Positions 12,801-24,682 of a stretch of DNA of 64,000 nucleotides are shown here, one piece after another. The first letter of the stretch is position 1. The number at the start of each line of letters is the position of its first letter. The stretch covers positions 15,133,579 through 15,197,578 of the forward strand of contig CM059975.1 in assembly GCA_030490835.1 (NCBI GenBank), given 5' to 3'. Both the position numbers and the translations under genes were made by a program. Source of the stretch: Annona cherimola (lineage: Eukaryota; Streptophyta; Magnoliopsida; Magnoliales; Annonaceae). Under the pieces are notes generated by a model. That model was not told the origin of the DNA. It saw only the letters and a list, made by a program, of their open reading frames with translations, and made no database searches.

Positions 12801-13904
12801 AAAAAAACTTTTTAAAAACAATAAAAAAAAAGAATTTTGTGGCTGAATACACTGAATGCAGTTGATGTCAGCTGTGTCAGGCCGCATATGATTTGGGCTC
12901 TTTTCTAAATGTGCCTGGAAACACTCTCTGATGAAAGAGGGGTTATCTAGGGCGGTTGGCATGAGGGGTCTTTTGTATTCGGCTGTGAGACATTTTTTAA
13001 TTTTTCTACAAATATGTAAAATTAGGTGTATTTAATCGAAAATTTAAATTTTATTATTTTTTATTGCTTTAAGTTTTTTTTATTTTTAAACACAGTAGCA
13101 TTTTCGTAGTTTTCTGTCTCAAAAAATTACAAAAATGTCACCATATTTAAACATTAAAAAATACTTTAAAGCATCCAAAAAGGGTAAGACTTGATTTTTA
13201 GATTAAATACACATAAGTTTATATGTTTATAGAAAAATCAGAAAAATAATTATAGAGGGTCCCATGGCAAGACGCATGGGATCACCCTCTTGGTGATATC
13301 ACAATAATCTCATAGTTTAATTAACATAACTCAAATCAAATTAACTAGTTCTCTGCTCGCATAAATCCGACATCTTGACTTAAGTATATATTTAACTAAA
13401 TCATATGTTACCATTAAATTAAAGCCAAGTCTACAAAGACAATTTTACCTAATAAAATAGTAATATCATTCCCAACATCTTACCTTGTGTATATAAAAGG
13501 ACGATCATAATAAATTTTATTTTATGTATCTAAACTTCATTAAACATTGTTTGGTTATAATCGATTATTTAGCTGCAAACACTTGTTTTTTAGTGGTGAC
13601 ATCTGATTTGATTACATTATAGTCATTTAATATTAAATTTAGCCAAAATCAATATTTAATGCACCTATTAAACTTAGGCTGCAAATAGAATATAGGACTT
13701 AGCTTCTTTTGGTACCCAACCAAATTAAGATTTGAGTGCAAAAAGATGACCACATGTAAATAAATTTTGTCTTAAAGAGACCAAATTATGAAATTATTGG
13801 CCAATATAGATTCTTGATTTCATAAAATTACGATATCAAATTTCGAAGATATAAACTTAAAGTCCGATTCAATCTTTCAATCCATCCGTTAGAATTATTC
13901 GTAA
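12801..13904. other. AT-rich spacer, nothing recognised
   Basis: No supported gene or bounded repeat. Confidence 0.4.
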
Positions 13905-14235
13905 AAAAACAAAGATGTTCCCTGATTCTGCGCGGTTGATTGTACGAGGGCTTCACATGTATTTTTTTGTTAAAAGTTTTATACACTTATGGGCCTCATC
14001 TAGATCGATGGCTATAAATTTTGTTAGAATTTTAATCTATCTAGACATGTTTTCGAGATTTTTTTAAAGATAAAAATATGCATTTCTTGTGCGTCAAAAA
14101 ATCCCAACAACATATTTAGATGGCTTTCAAATTTTTGAAAAAAATCGAGTACACTCATCTAGGTAGGGCCTACAAGTGTATGTAAAAGATTTTGCAAACA
14201 TATAGACATATTAACAAAATTATACTATATGTAAA
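13905..14235. mobile_element. Foldback element, family F copy 2
   Basis: Arms correspond to 7160-7545, including GGCTTCACATGTATTTTTTT at the left and GGGCCTACAAGTGTATG at the right. Confidence 0.55.
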
Positions 14236-16111
14236 TAAAGATATTAAATAGTGTACTAATACTATTAGTAATTAATTTAATCAAATAATATATAAAAGAT
14301 AAATACTTATAGAATAAATTGATAAATAATATAGGAATATAATTTTTTACATTTCTCTTCTGTATAATATATATCGATTAAGAGAAAATACATGAAAATA
14401 TCTCAAAACTATAAATTTTTTAAAATATTTGTTACATTCGATAGAATAATTTGTTGTCTTTTAGATTTTGAAAATTTCTGTCATGAACAATACTAAAAAT
14501 TAATTTTCTTATTTTTGGGGGAAAATATATGATAATTTTCTGAAATATTGTTCTTTAAATATTTTTTGAAAATCTAAAATATTTTTGTATGCATTTGCAA
14601 GCTGCACCTATATCCTTCGCATCGTGATTTAGAATGTATTCAGTATTTTATTTGAATTTTGAAGGTAGAGAAATTGGGCGTGGGTGGATATTATATATTG
14701 GTCATTAACTTTATTACGTAAATTTTTATCTTATCTGTATATTATTTAAAAACTAATTATTGATACTATTATTTATTATTCAATATATCATTTACTATGT
14801 TAATATTTAAAAAAAAAATTCGTGACTGTGTCTACAATATTTGCAAGAATTGCAAGCAAATTTCAGTGACCAAAAGGGCATTCCATCATTTTACATAATT
14901 TTTAATGTAAATTTTACATAAAATTTTAGCAGAAAGAGATGAAGCCCTTAACAATATTTGTCAGAACTTATTTGCAAAATACCCCTTCCCGTGCGTTTGA
15001 AATCTTCCTGCTCCCGCCTGCTCATGTAAAAGTGAAGAACATTAAGGTTATACAATTTGAAACCAGTTACTGCATAAGCATCCATAATATTATAGTACTT
15101 ATTTATTTTATAATGTTCCTGCTTGTTCTTTCATTTCTGCGCGCATTCCTGTTAGGTAAGGTTACTCCTTATTGCATAAACAACCATAATAAATAAGAAC
15201 TAAAGAAACAATTGTAAATTAAATTAAACCCACAAGATAAAGAAAAGATTTATGTGAAAATTTCTTCAACTAGGAAAGAAAAACCATGAAAGAAATAAAC
15301 GGATACACTGTAAGAAATAGAAAAAAAAAATTCACAGTTATTCTCTAAATGCTTTTCACGTATCCTCGTCCAAGACTTATATATATTCTATGTATATATA
15401 ATAATAGCTTCTCCATCTTTATAAGTCCATGGCTCCACGACTACATCCATAAATAATATCTCTGTTGCGTATTCAAGGACGATGGATGAATGAGAAATTT
15501 GTATGCATTCACTGTACCACAGACGCTACCCACTTCCATTATTGCTAGCACTTTCACATCCAAGAATAGATGGGCGCTCACGTGCGTAACTCATGCACGT
15601 AAGTCCAAATCACAAACACAAGCCACTTCCCTGAGACGCACGCACCTTGTCTCCCCTCAATCCTCAGTAGGAAAAATCCACACTCGCCTCTTACTAGGCC
15701 AGAGCAGATGGCGTGTGCGACCTTCCAATCTTTACGTTCATCCACCTCATATCATGGTCACTAGATGGAGATGGACGGATTGGATTGGATTGGATTGGAT
15801 TGCAGGAATACATACAGCCTACCAATAAACAAAAATACGCTTGACCATTTTCTATTCGTAGTGGTATTCTATTGCCTTAATTTATTGCTGATAACAACAT
15901 CCGTCGTACGATCGCAGGTCAGCTCCGAATCCGATTTCCATAAAAGGGAAAGAAGCGAACTATCCGGCCTGGCGGGTTGTACGGCTGACATCGATGCAGC
16001 CGGTGGAAGTGCACTCTACATACATAAACATAGATAAGGGACACGGGTGCAGCTCATGCCAGACTCAACCTGTACCCGAATTGAAATAGTATTAAAACTG
16101 CCCACTATAGA
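14236..16111. other. Intergenic stretch, simple repeats only
   Basis: Includes a GGATT pentamer run at about 15777-15801. The frames at 14939-15196 and 15490-16037 are uninterrupted but resemble no family I know. Confidence 0.4.
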
Positions 16112-16698
16112 TAGGGGTGCAACTCGGGCTCATGAAACTCAAGCTCACATCAACCCTACCTCTAACCCTATTTGTAAAACTTCAACCCTAACCCTAATCT
16201 TAACCCTATTTGTAAATCTCAACCCTAACCCTAGTTTTGAAATTCGGGCTCGAGTTGAGTTTCTTCTATTAATATGTCTTTATTACTCATCCTATATATA
16301 TAGTTTTTATCACAAACTTATGTATAAAAAAGTTTAAAAAACAATTTAGTACACGAAAGCAAGAAAAATTCAAATACCGCTTAAGAGTAAGAAAAAAGAA
16401 ACCTGTTTTGAGTCTTCTCTTTACATCAAGTAAAATAATAGCTGTATTTTGGAGAATGTAGAAGTACAACCGCTTTTCATTTTGCAATTTAACACTAATG
16501 TCATAACAATATACATTAATATTAGTATCCAATTGTAAAATAAACTTTATCGTATCAATTGCATTAAAATAAAATCATCCAAAAAGCACAAAATATCAAG
16601 TCCAATAAGATTATATTAATTCAAGCATCAAACTCCCAATCACAACATCTAAGTTAACTCCAAGTCTACAACACAAGTCTTAAGTTTGAATAACCAAA

Positions 16699-16803
16699 TT
16701 ATTCAAATGGTTCTACATCATTCTCAACAGGATCTTTTAAATATGCATCAATTTCATTTGCAATAACTCCAACACTAGAACTGCTTGTCTTGCATATTAC
16801 TTG
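16699..16803 (-). pseudogene. hAT transposase C-terminal fragment
   Basis: Reads SSSSVGVIANEIDAYLKDPV then ENDVEPFE and a stop. The pattern S.(L/I)D.YL.(D/E)P.......F lies just before the FDIL.WWK block of plant hAT dimerisation domains; here a stop replaces that block. Confidence 0.5.
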
Positions 16804-17390
16804 GGCTATCCATATTGATTTGATCACCTAAATATCATTTTTATGATATATAAAAATAATTAGAAATTGATGCTAGAGTTCATCAGAAGCTACTGCCTTA
16901 ACAAAAAAAAGTAAAACACTGTGGTAGGAAAGAAGCATTGAAATAAAAATGGTGATCAGCAGTTGCTATTGACCGCAGCATATATAATAATAAAAAAGTG
17001 AAAACTACCCAAACAAGAAGAAAAGAGAAAATGGCATCCATACCTGAATAAAAAATCTAGAATGGCTTGAAAATTTGTTGCAAACTTGAAAAATCAGTAA
17101 CAAGCTCTGTTAAGGCAGCTTACAAAACAAGCAATGGAGCTTTTAGGCATGGCGTCGAAGTTGACAACTTGGAGTCGCAGGAGATGATGCAAGGAACTAG
17201 TGCAGAAGTAGAGTGAATGGAAATCGATGGGGCAACACGGACTGTTGATGGGGAAAATTCTTCATCGTTGGTCAAAAATCGCACAGCGGCACAGGGCGCG
17301 AACTGGTCGTCGTCTCGTCGATCGCGTGGGCTGGTCGGAGAAGGGGATGAAGCTTGGAGCAGGTCACTAAGTCGTCATCTCGTCGTCGAC

Positions 17391-17800
17391 ACTGCGTAAT
17401 CAGTCGACTGAAGTCTCGTCGTCGATAAGGAAGACGATCGATCGTCGATCGCGCGGGCTGGTCGGAGCAGAGGATGAAGCTCGGAGCAGGTCGGAGCAGT
17501 CGACGACGGGCAAAAGCAGACGACACCGGAGAAGACGAACTGAGCTGAGTGACTGAGTCGTCCTCTCGTCGACACAACGACACTGCGTAATCAGTGGACT
17601 GTCATCTCGTCGTCGATAGGGAAGACGATCGATCGTCGATTGCACGGGCTGGTCGGAGCAGAGGATGAAGCTCGGAGCATGTCAGAGTAGTAGACGACGG
17701 GCAGAAGCAGACGACACCGGAGAAGACGAACTGCGCAATTAGTCATCCCTCGTCCGTCATCGACAGGGAAGACGATCGATCGTCGATCAGCGGCAATGCA
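17391..17800. repeat. GC-rich 190-bp tandem array inside the hAT element
   Basis: The phrase CACTGCGTAATCAGT recurs at 17391 and 17581, and the blocks GAAGACGATCGATCGTCGAT, GCTGGTCGGAGCAGAGGATG and ACGACACCGGAGAAGACGAA recur at the same spacing, with a shorter third copy. It is CpG-rich in a very AT-rich setting. The overlapping minus-strand frames here are by-products of the repeat. Confidence 0.75.
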
Positions 17801-18093
17801 CGGCTGCGCAGGCAGGATGCAGGACGGCAGGAGCGGGATTAGCGGCAAGCGGATTGCTGAAGCCTGGACGCCTGGAATTGGGAGGAAATCCAAATTTATG
17901 GGTTAGGGCACAGGAAAAATCTCCTTTATAAGGGGTATTGAAATCGGGTTCGAGTTCTTATCAACTCGAAATCGAACCGATTTCAAATTGGGCTCGGGTT
18001 CAACCCGAAAAATCGAGTTTGGCTCATAAACAACCAATTCTAGCACTACCAAATTCCGGGTTCAAGCCGAACCCGGCCCAAGTTGCACCCCTA

Positions 18094-18834
18094 ACTGCAG
18101 AACTTGAGCTCGATTTTTCAAGTTTAACCGAACCCGAATTGAAAAGAACTTGAACCCGGGTTGAGCCAAACCCGAACCCAAATTATATATAACACATATA
18201 TTTTATATTTATTTATACTCTATATAAATCTAGTTCCATTCCCCTCATATATATTATATTTATTCTATACCATATATAAACATTATTCCTCCTTAAGTTC
18301 AATTATATAACATAATATTTTTATATTTTCTTTAAAAAAAAGAGTTTGGTTTAGTGGTAGTTTCAAAACAAAAAAAAATGAAAACTATTTTTAGAACTTG
18401 ATATGTTTTATTTAGTGTTTTAACTTAACTACTTATGTAGGATGTTATCATTTAGTCGTTTCATTATGATATTAATAGTTAGATGTTTACTCTACTTGAA
18501 ATAAATTTGTTGTAATTTATTTGACTTAATACTATGATTGTTGAATTTTTTTTATTATGATTGACATTATAAGGTTTTTCTTATAATTAGATATTAATGT
18601 TTATGCATATGTTTATGATATTAATATTAAATTGCATAATAAGAAAATAATATACTTTTTTATTTTCTAAAACAGTTTACTAGTCTACTCTTTTTTTTTT
18701 GAAAAATGATTATTAGTCTACTTAATATAAAGTGAATGTTTAAATGAAATTTTTCTTCTTTACATTCTCAAACACTCTTGAATTTTTGCTTGAAAATAGA
18801 AAAATATCATTTTTGAATTTTTTAAATAATAGAT
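18094..18834. other. hAT-derived and AT-rich sequence
   Basis: Begins with further AACCCGAACCC-type motifs like those inside the neighbouring hAT ends, then AT-rich sequence with no gene. Confidence 0.4.
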
Positions 18835-18837
18835 TTA

Positions 18838-19129
18838 GGGTGTGTTTGGTTACACACAAAACATATCAATGAAAACTTTTCAATAAAAAACTTTTCACTC
18901 TCCATAACTACCTTATTTTTTAATTATTTTTTCACATTTTCCTATATAAACGACCCTACTTTTCAATTATTTCCACACAAATACCCATACAACTATCCTA
19001 TCTATTTTAACTTTATTCTCTTTACACCTCATTATTACCCCTATCATATCACATCATTTTCTATCAACTTGACAACTTCTACTCTAAAAAGTTTTCATCA
19101 AAAAGTTTTACCTCCAACCAAACACACCC
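18838..19129. mobile_element. Tourist-like (PIF/Harbinger) MITE
   Basis: A 292-bp element with ends GGGTGTGTTTGGTT and CCAAACACACCC, flanked on both sides by the trinucleotide TTA (18835-18837 and 19130-19132), the standard PIF/Harbinger duplication. Relatives are at 39152, 44740, 54862 and in the 60.6-61.8 kb cluster. Confidence 0.85.
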
Positions 19130-19179
19130 TTAAAGTTGAATAAGTATAAAATAGATAACAAATATATAGAATAATTTTA

Positions 19180-19296
19180 ACCCGAAACTTAACCGGAGCT
19201 CGAATTTCAAAAATAAGGTTATGGTTAGGGTTAGGGTTAGGGTTAGGATTAGGGTTCAGGCAAACCCGAGTTTCATGAGCCCAAGTTGCACCCCTA
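19180..19296. mobile_element. hAT-type right end with TTAGGG-like repeats
   Basis: Ends …GCCCAAGTTGCACCCCTA and carries about five GGGTTA units just inside, mirroring CCCTAA units just inside the left end at 16112. See the alternative noted under 16112-18093. Confidence 0.5.
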
Positions 19297-19346
19297 CACA
19301 CGGATATCACGATAATTTATACATGAATATATATATGTATGTATGT

Positions 19347-19628
19347 GAAAATATTCAAGTGCAGACGAACCAAAAAAGGCTCCACATGTATTAAAATTAA
19401 CATTTACTCCACCTATTTATTTAGAATTATTTATTTTATAATATAATTTAACTTAAATATTAATTTTAAAGTAATATTTTCAATATCTAGACCATCTAAA
19501 GTATGTTATTTATATGGTTAAACGATTGTATGAAATAATTTAACATTTTAATATCATGTGAGGCTCATTTTGCAGCAGACTATATCATAATTATAGTACA
19601 ATCCATCTACACAGGATCAGTTCTCTAT
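19347..19628. mobile_element. MITE family C, copy 3
   Basis: Ends ATTCAAGTGCAGACGAACC and …CAGCAGACTATATCATAATT correspond to copies 1, 2 and 4. Confidence 0.55.
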
Positions 19629-19774
19629 ATAAATTTTTGAGCAAATGTGACCCATGTATATACTTGATTTGGATGAAACTTGATCTCTTAGCTAAACAAG
19701 TGATGTTAAATACAATGAATAGATTGAATTTTGCATTAATTATCAAATCTTAAAAATTGAAGGAGTTATATGGG

Positions 19775-20255
19775 ATCGCTTCTATAAAAACTCATTTTCT
19801 ATGTAACTCGTTCATTTTTAATATCTTATTGGTTAGTGAAAATTTACTTTATCTATTGTGTTTAACACCATTTGTAGTATCTTGGAAACCCTCTTATTTG
19901 TCTAATATTATTATGCATGGGCCCCATTGAAAAATAACGTAATAAAATAGTTTAATATTAAATACTAATTTTAAAGCTATATTTTTGATATCTAAACCAT
20001 TTAAAATATCATTTCTTCATAAATAAATGATTCCGTAAAGTATTATTATATTTTAGTACATGCGTAAATAAATTTAAGCATTTTTCATAATTTACACATG
20101 AATATATATTTCAAAAAATTCGACCCACAAACATATTTGCTTGTGATAAAACTTGGTCTCTTAGATAAACAAGTAATATTAAATACAATAAATTGATGAT
20201 ATTTTTATCAATGATTAAAATCTTAAAAATTGAAGAGGTGAGATCCATTTACGAA
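19775..20255. mobile_element. Foldback element, family B copy 2
   Basis: Left arm TTTTTAATATCTTATTGGTT and right arm AAAATCTTAAAAATTGAAGA are inverted copies. An additional right-half fragment precedes it at about 19630-19780. Confidence 0.5.
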
Positions 20256-20274
20256 TATATCTATCTCTCTATAT

Positions 20275-21110
20275 CTATATATAATTCCCTCTATTTTAAT
20301 ATTTTGATGATTTATACAAAATTTAATTCTTTCATTATATTTAGCATCCTTTTTTAGCTAATAAACTAATTTTTGTGTAAATCAAATATGTGTATGGGTC
20401 ATAAGTGCTCAAAAATGTATATGCATGTATAAATTAGAAAAATTACTTAGATCAATTTGCATATATATTAGAATATAATAATACTTCATAAAATTATTAA
20501 TCCGCATAGTAATGATATTTTAGATGGATTAAATGTTGAAAATACTAGTTAAATTTTATTTATAATATTAAATTATATTATTACCTTGATTTTATATATT
20601 TATAGATGAGACCATATACAACGACACTAAAAAATAAGAGCATTTTTATAATAATATAAATGATGTTGAATATGATAAATAAAGTGAATTTGTCATTCTG
20701 AATATATAGAAAAAGGATTTAGCAAAGTCTCATTTCATTCAGATCAAATATGTGCATGGGCCACATTTGCGCTGAAATATATATTCATGTATAAATTACA
20801 AACAATAATTAAATTAATTTATATGTATTAGAATGTAAGAATCATTTATAGAATCATTTATCCACATAGAAATATATTCTGGATGGTTTATATTTGAAAA
20901 TATAACTTTAAAATTGATATTTAACATTAAATTATTTTATTACGTTAATTTTACATATTTATACATGGGAGCCATCTACAGTAATATTAGACAAATAAAA
21001 GGTTTTCTAGAATACTGTAAATGATATTAAATACAATAATGAATTGGATTTTTTTTTTTTATCAAGCATCAAGGTATTAAAAATGAAAGAAGTTACATAG
21101 AAGAAAATTT
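20275..21110. mobile_element. Family B fragments, at least two overlapping copies
   Basis: Blocks TTTTAATATTTTGATGATTT, TGATGTTGAATATGATAAAT and CAAGGTATTAAAAATGAAAG show interleaved arms of the same family; borders are not resolvable by eye. Confidence 0.4.
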
Positions 21111-21423
21111 TCAGAAAAACATTCAGTGCATGTATATATAGAGAGAGAGGCGGTTGGTGCATAATGAGAGAGGAGAGAGATCGGGAGAGCGTTGGGGCAA
21201 AATGGGAGAGGTTATGACTTCAGAGAGATTGGTATGGGATGAGAGAGGGTGAAAGAGATTCAGAGAAGGTGCGGGGATGGGTTTTTTGAAATTTTATATC
21301 AATCGAATGTTTGTTACATGAACTAATTTGCAAAACATCTTCAAATTCCATCTCACGGCTCCAATTTATTTTGCCCGATCTGACAGCGCCCAGACACAAC
21401 AGATCAAGTCTCGTATATATTGG

Positions 21424-21750
21424 ACAAGTGCATTCGGACACCATAATTACAATTTAGTTTGCTGCAAAATGAGGCGCACTTGATTATAAAATTAACCTAT
21501 ATCCACCCATTGTATTTAAAATTGTTTACTTTAATAGCATGCTAATTTCATCTGAATTAAACATGTGTACAAGCCCCATTTTTAAATGACACAAAATCAA
21601 CATAAGAAAATAATTCAATATAAAAATAATTTTTAAATTGTATTTTGACAACTAAATCATTTAAAATATTATTTTTATATGGATAAATAATTATATAAAA
21701 TATTATTACATTCCAATACATGCGGGACTTATTTTGCAGCAGACGTACTA
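21424..21750. mobile_element. MITE family C, copy 4
   Basis: Left end AAGTGCATTCGGACACCATA and right end GACTTATTTTGCAGCAGAC match copy 2 arms; interior blocks are shared. Confidence 0.6.
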
Positions 21751-21759
21751 CTGACCAAC

Positions 21760-24631
21760 ATGAGTTCTGATTAGGTTGTATAGTGTGGACCATTATTTGA
21801 GGTGACAACCTAGCATATTATGCACGTTGGCCGCAAATAAATGGGCTCGTGAAGTACTCTGTGATAAATGTTTTGAACTTTTGCTTCGCAGATGTGTGGT
21901 AATCAGGGGGCAACATAATACATGACAAAAATTATTGCACGGTTGGTACGCGAAAAGATGGTTGTCCAAAAATCCGAAGTCAGGCAGGACGAGTACTGTT
22001 TGATCGTCAAAGCACTGCATGTTGGGCCCACATATCTCTTGCACAGAATTCAAAAACCATTTTAATATTCTATTTTTTTTCCTAGATCAATATCTGCATT
22101 CATCAAACATTAAGTGATATATGTAGGTTGTAAGCCAAAGTTATAATTAAATATAGTGGACTAACATTTTACATAAATATGTAGGGTAGGTTCAACATTA
22201 AGATTTAAGCAAGCGCTGAAACAGTTAAGGTAGGCCTTATTTGCACCATTTCAGGGAAAACTAATAATATATTAATTATATTCGAAAAAATATATTAATT
22301 CGATTTAAAAGCACGTATAGATGAAGCAGAAAATATATTGTTTTGGAGGAAATATAAACCCATTAAAATTCTTATCTTATATGTGACTTGCACAAATTAA
22401 TTTTTGATTGGAACTATTTTAAGTGGTACTATTAAATAAATAATAACAAAGAAAATGGATGGAATAGATAACTCCCCTAAAACGGTGCAAATAGGGCCGG
22501 CCAGCGTTATCATTTTTGCTTAATGTTGAACTAGCTTTGAGTGATACACATTAGGGGGGGAAAAGAAAAAAGAATGATATGATAGTCATGGTTTTACGGC
22601 CTTTTAGTCACACGAATAAATTATATAGTTTTTTCTCACTAACAGTAAGTTCAAATATAAAATCAAACCAATAAATTTAAATAGCGGGGTACCCCCAGAA
22701 CCGGTTATAAGTGAACACTGCCTAAACTTGAAACCCACGGAAAGAAGGGAAATAATTCTAAATGAACGCCAAAATGGTGTCATTGTAAACTCTATATATT
22801 TGGGGCCATGCATAACTTAAATCTCAGTAATTCATCATGCTCGACAAAGCTTAGTCGGTAAAATTCGAAACAAAATGTAGTTGATGTTTGAGTTTACAAA
22901 TGATACATTTTTCATTCTGTTTTTGTTATTTAAAAAGCTGCGATAGAAGCCAACTAATTACTGACGCCATAAATTCATTATTGTTGATTCTGCATGTAAT
23001 TCAGAAGCTTCTTCCCTAGAAATACATTGATTGGGGAACATGCAAGAATAATTAATATGTTAATAGGTTGGCTTTGAACGATTGAGTAGCTCACCAGGAA
23101 CATACAGATGTATAAGGCAAAAGGTAATTTAAGGTTGCCTTTGAAATCGGCTTGGACCACTCTCCAACAAGGGCCAGTGGCAGGGGCATCGGCAAACAAA
23201 GCCTATTTCAAAAACGAGAAGAATAGCCGCCAGAGGTTCTATTCTAGAGGTAACACCCTTGTTAGATATGTGGGAGGACGGGTATTTAACTCTCAGTGAA
23301 TGCATACAAGTATTCATTTCTGGGCGGTGTCCAAGTTTAATACAGGTGGATGTTAGTCTCCCTATAGATAGGTGGAAGTTTGTTCCCAATGAATGAGCCA
23401 AAATGTAATATCAATGTAATGTTGTGTAATACTAAACAATAAAAAGAAAAAGAAAAAGAAAAGAGGAACATCTTTTCAAAAAAAAAAAAAAAAAACCCAG
23501 AAGAATAGTCAAATCCAATGATGGAAGCCATCGATTGGATTTTTTTCAATAGTTCTCTTTTCTTACCTGCCACCTTAGCTTTTTGTTAGTTACCTAAAAG
23601 CAGGGACACAAAGGACATGTACACTGTAGTGCAGTATGCTAGCCCGACCCTCGAAACAGTCTCTCTGAATGCCACACCGAGCAAAGCAGATTAACCATGT
23701 TTAGGTTTATATGCTGATGTAAACAAGCCTGGAAACAGTTCTTTTTACTCGAATCACCCTACCAGAGCTTGAGCTTGCAGTAGACTATTTTTCGACACCC
23801 AAATGGGTCCAAAAGGCTGGCTGTAGCCTGTGCATTTGTTAAGTGAAAAAAAAGCTGAGATAAGCGTCATTTATTGGTTTCAACGCAGACGAAGGGCCTA
23901 TCTTACACTGCTTTTGGGATGGGAAGCACCGGCGTCTCCACTTGCAGGGGAGTATTTGACCTTGCTTTTGGCTGGATGTAAGGATTTTTCGCTCTAGAAA
24001 TCAGAGTTTTCCATCCAACGCGCAGCCCTGCTTCGAAATTGGGCAAACAGGCTTACACTGGCAGTTTATGGCCAAGCATTTTCACCAGTCAATTTGAAAG
24101 TGCACGCTTCTTTAATGTTGGCTTCGTGAATCCTATGCACATCCACACGTGCCATCATATTGTAAAAAATCAGTCGAAAAAAGTCACCATTGCATGCATT
24201 CTCTGCAGGTCGAGTTGATGCATGATCAACCATTTAGTCTACAAAATCCATGTTAATATAGTGATCCTAGACAGATGAATCGGCTTTTGGTTTGTGGTTG
24301 AAAAGCATCAAGTTGAACCAAACTGATTTCCCTACTGAATCAGAAGACTGATGAACAATTCTAGGAGGAAAACTGGGGTGTGATATATGCAATTAGTATC
24401 AACCAACAAATCAGCAAATCAGTGTTGAGAAGTCTTTCTTTCTCTCAGTGCTGAGAAGTTATGTACATAATTCCATTCGAAATTGTGGGCTGCTGAGTCC
24501 TGTCTGCAAAGATGTACTCTTCCAGAGTTTATCTGTGGCAAATCGAGTGGAACCACCCTTTTATGAGTCGGGACGTTCCATCCAATGCAAGAACACGGTG
24601 AAAATTAACACTGGTTCTGCACCCATGCCAA
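21760..24631. other. Region downstream of NRPC2, no gene recognised
   Basis: Holds the NRPC2 3' UTR at its right end. Open frames at 22604-22813 and 22978-23401 on both strands lack family resemblance and splice context. An A-tract with repeated AAAAAG units lies near 23435-23495. Confidence 0.45.
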
Positions 24632-24682
24632 TCAGGGTTCAGATAGTTGCAGGCGAGGGACAATATTCATTGATTGAAGCTC
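24632..24682 (-). CDS. NRPC2: NRPC2 exon 38 and stop (residues 1131-1146)
   Basis: Encodes [16 protein letters not shown] followed by TGA at 24634-24632. EL.SM.I.PRL.L is the usual C-terminus. Intron 37 is only 92 bp. The 3' UTR lies below 24632; its end is not clear. Confidence 0.95.
   Translation of the reverse strand, partial: ELQSMNIVPRLQLSEP

Larger units (their letters stand above)
16112..18093 (-). mobile_element. hAT element with transposase remnant
   Basis: Left end TAGGGGTGCAACTCGGGC and complemented right end TAGGGGTGCAACTTGGGC are inverted repeats. The flanking octamers ACTATAGA (16104-16111) and ACTGCAGA (18094-18101) agree at 6 of 8. Inside, the minus strand retains a short transposase C-terminal piece (16699-16803) and a GC-rich tandem array (about 17391-17800). 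Another hAT-type right end at 19296 matches the left end even better (through CTCATGAAACTC), so a larger 16112-19296 element with a nested one cannot be excluded. Confidence 0.65.

Noticed and set aside
16163..16228. CCCTAA repeats as an interstitial telomere
   Set aside because: Only a few broken units, placed symmetrically inside hAT ends here and at 19210-19260; they belong to the element.
17272..17893. Overlapping minus-strand frames of up to 103 residues
   Set aside because: Low-complexity products of the GC-rich 190-bp tandem array.
3088..21750. Dispersed repeats as a possible CRISPR array
   Set aside because: Spacing is irregular, repeats are hundreds of bases long with inverted ends, and the genome is eukaryotic.
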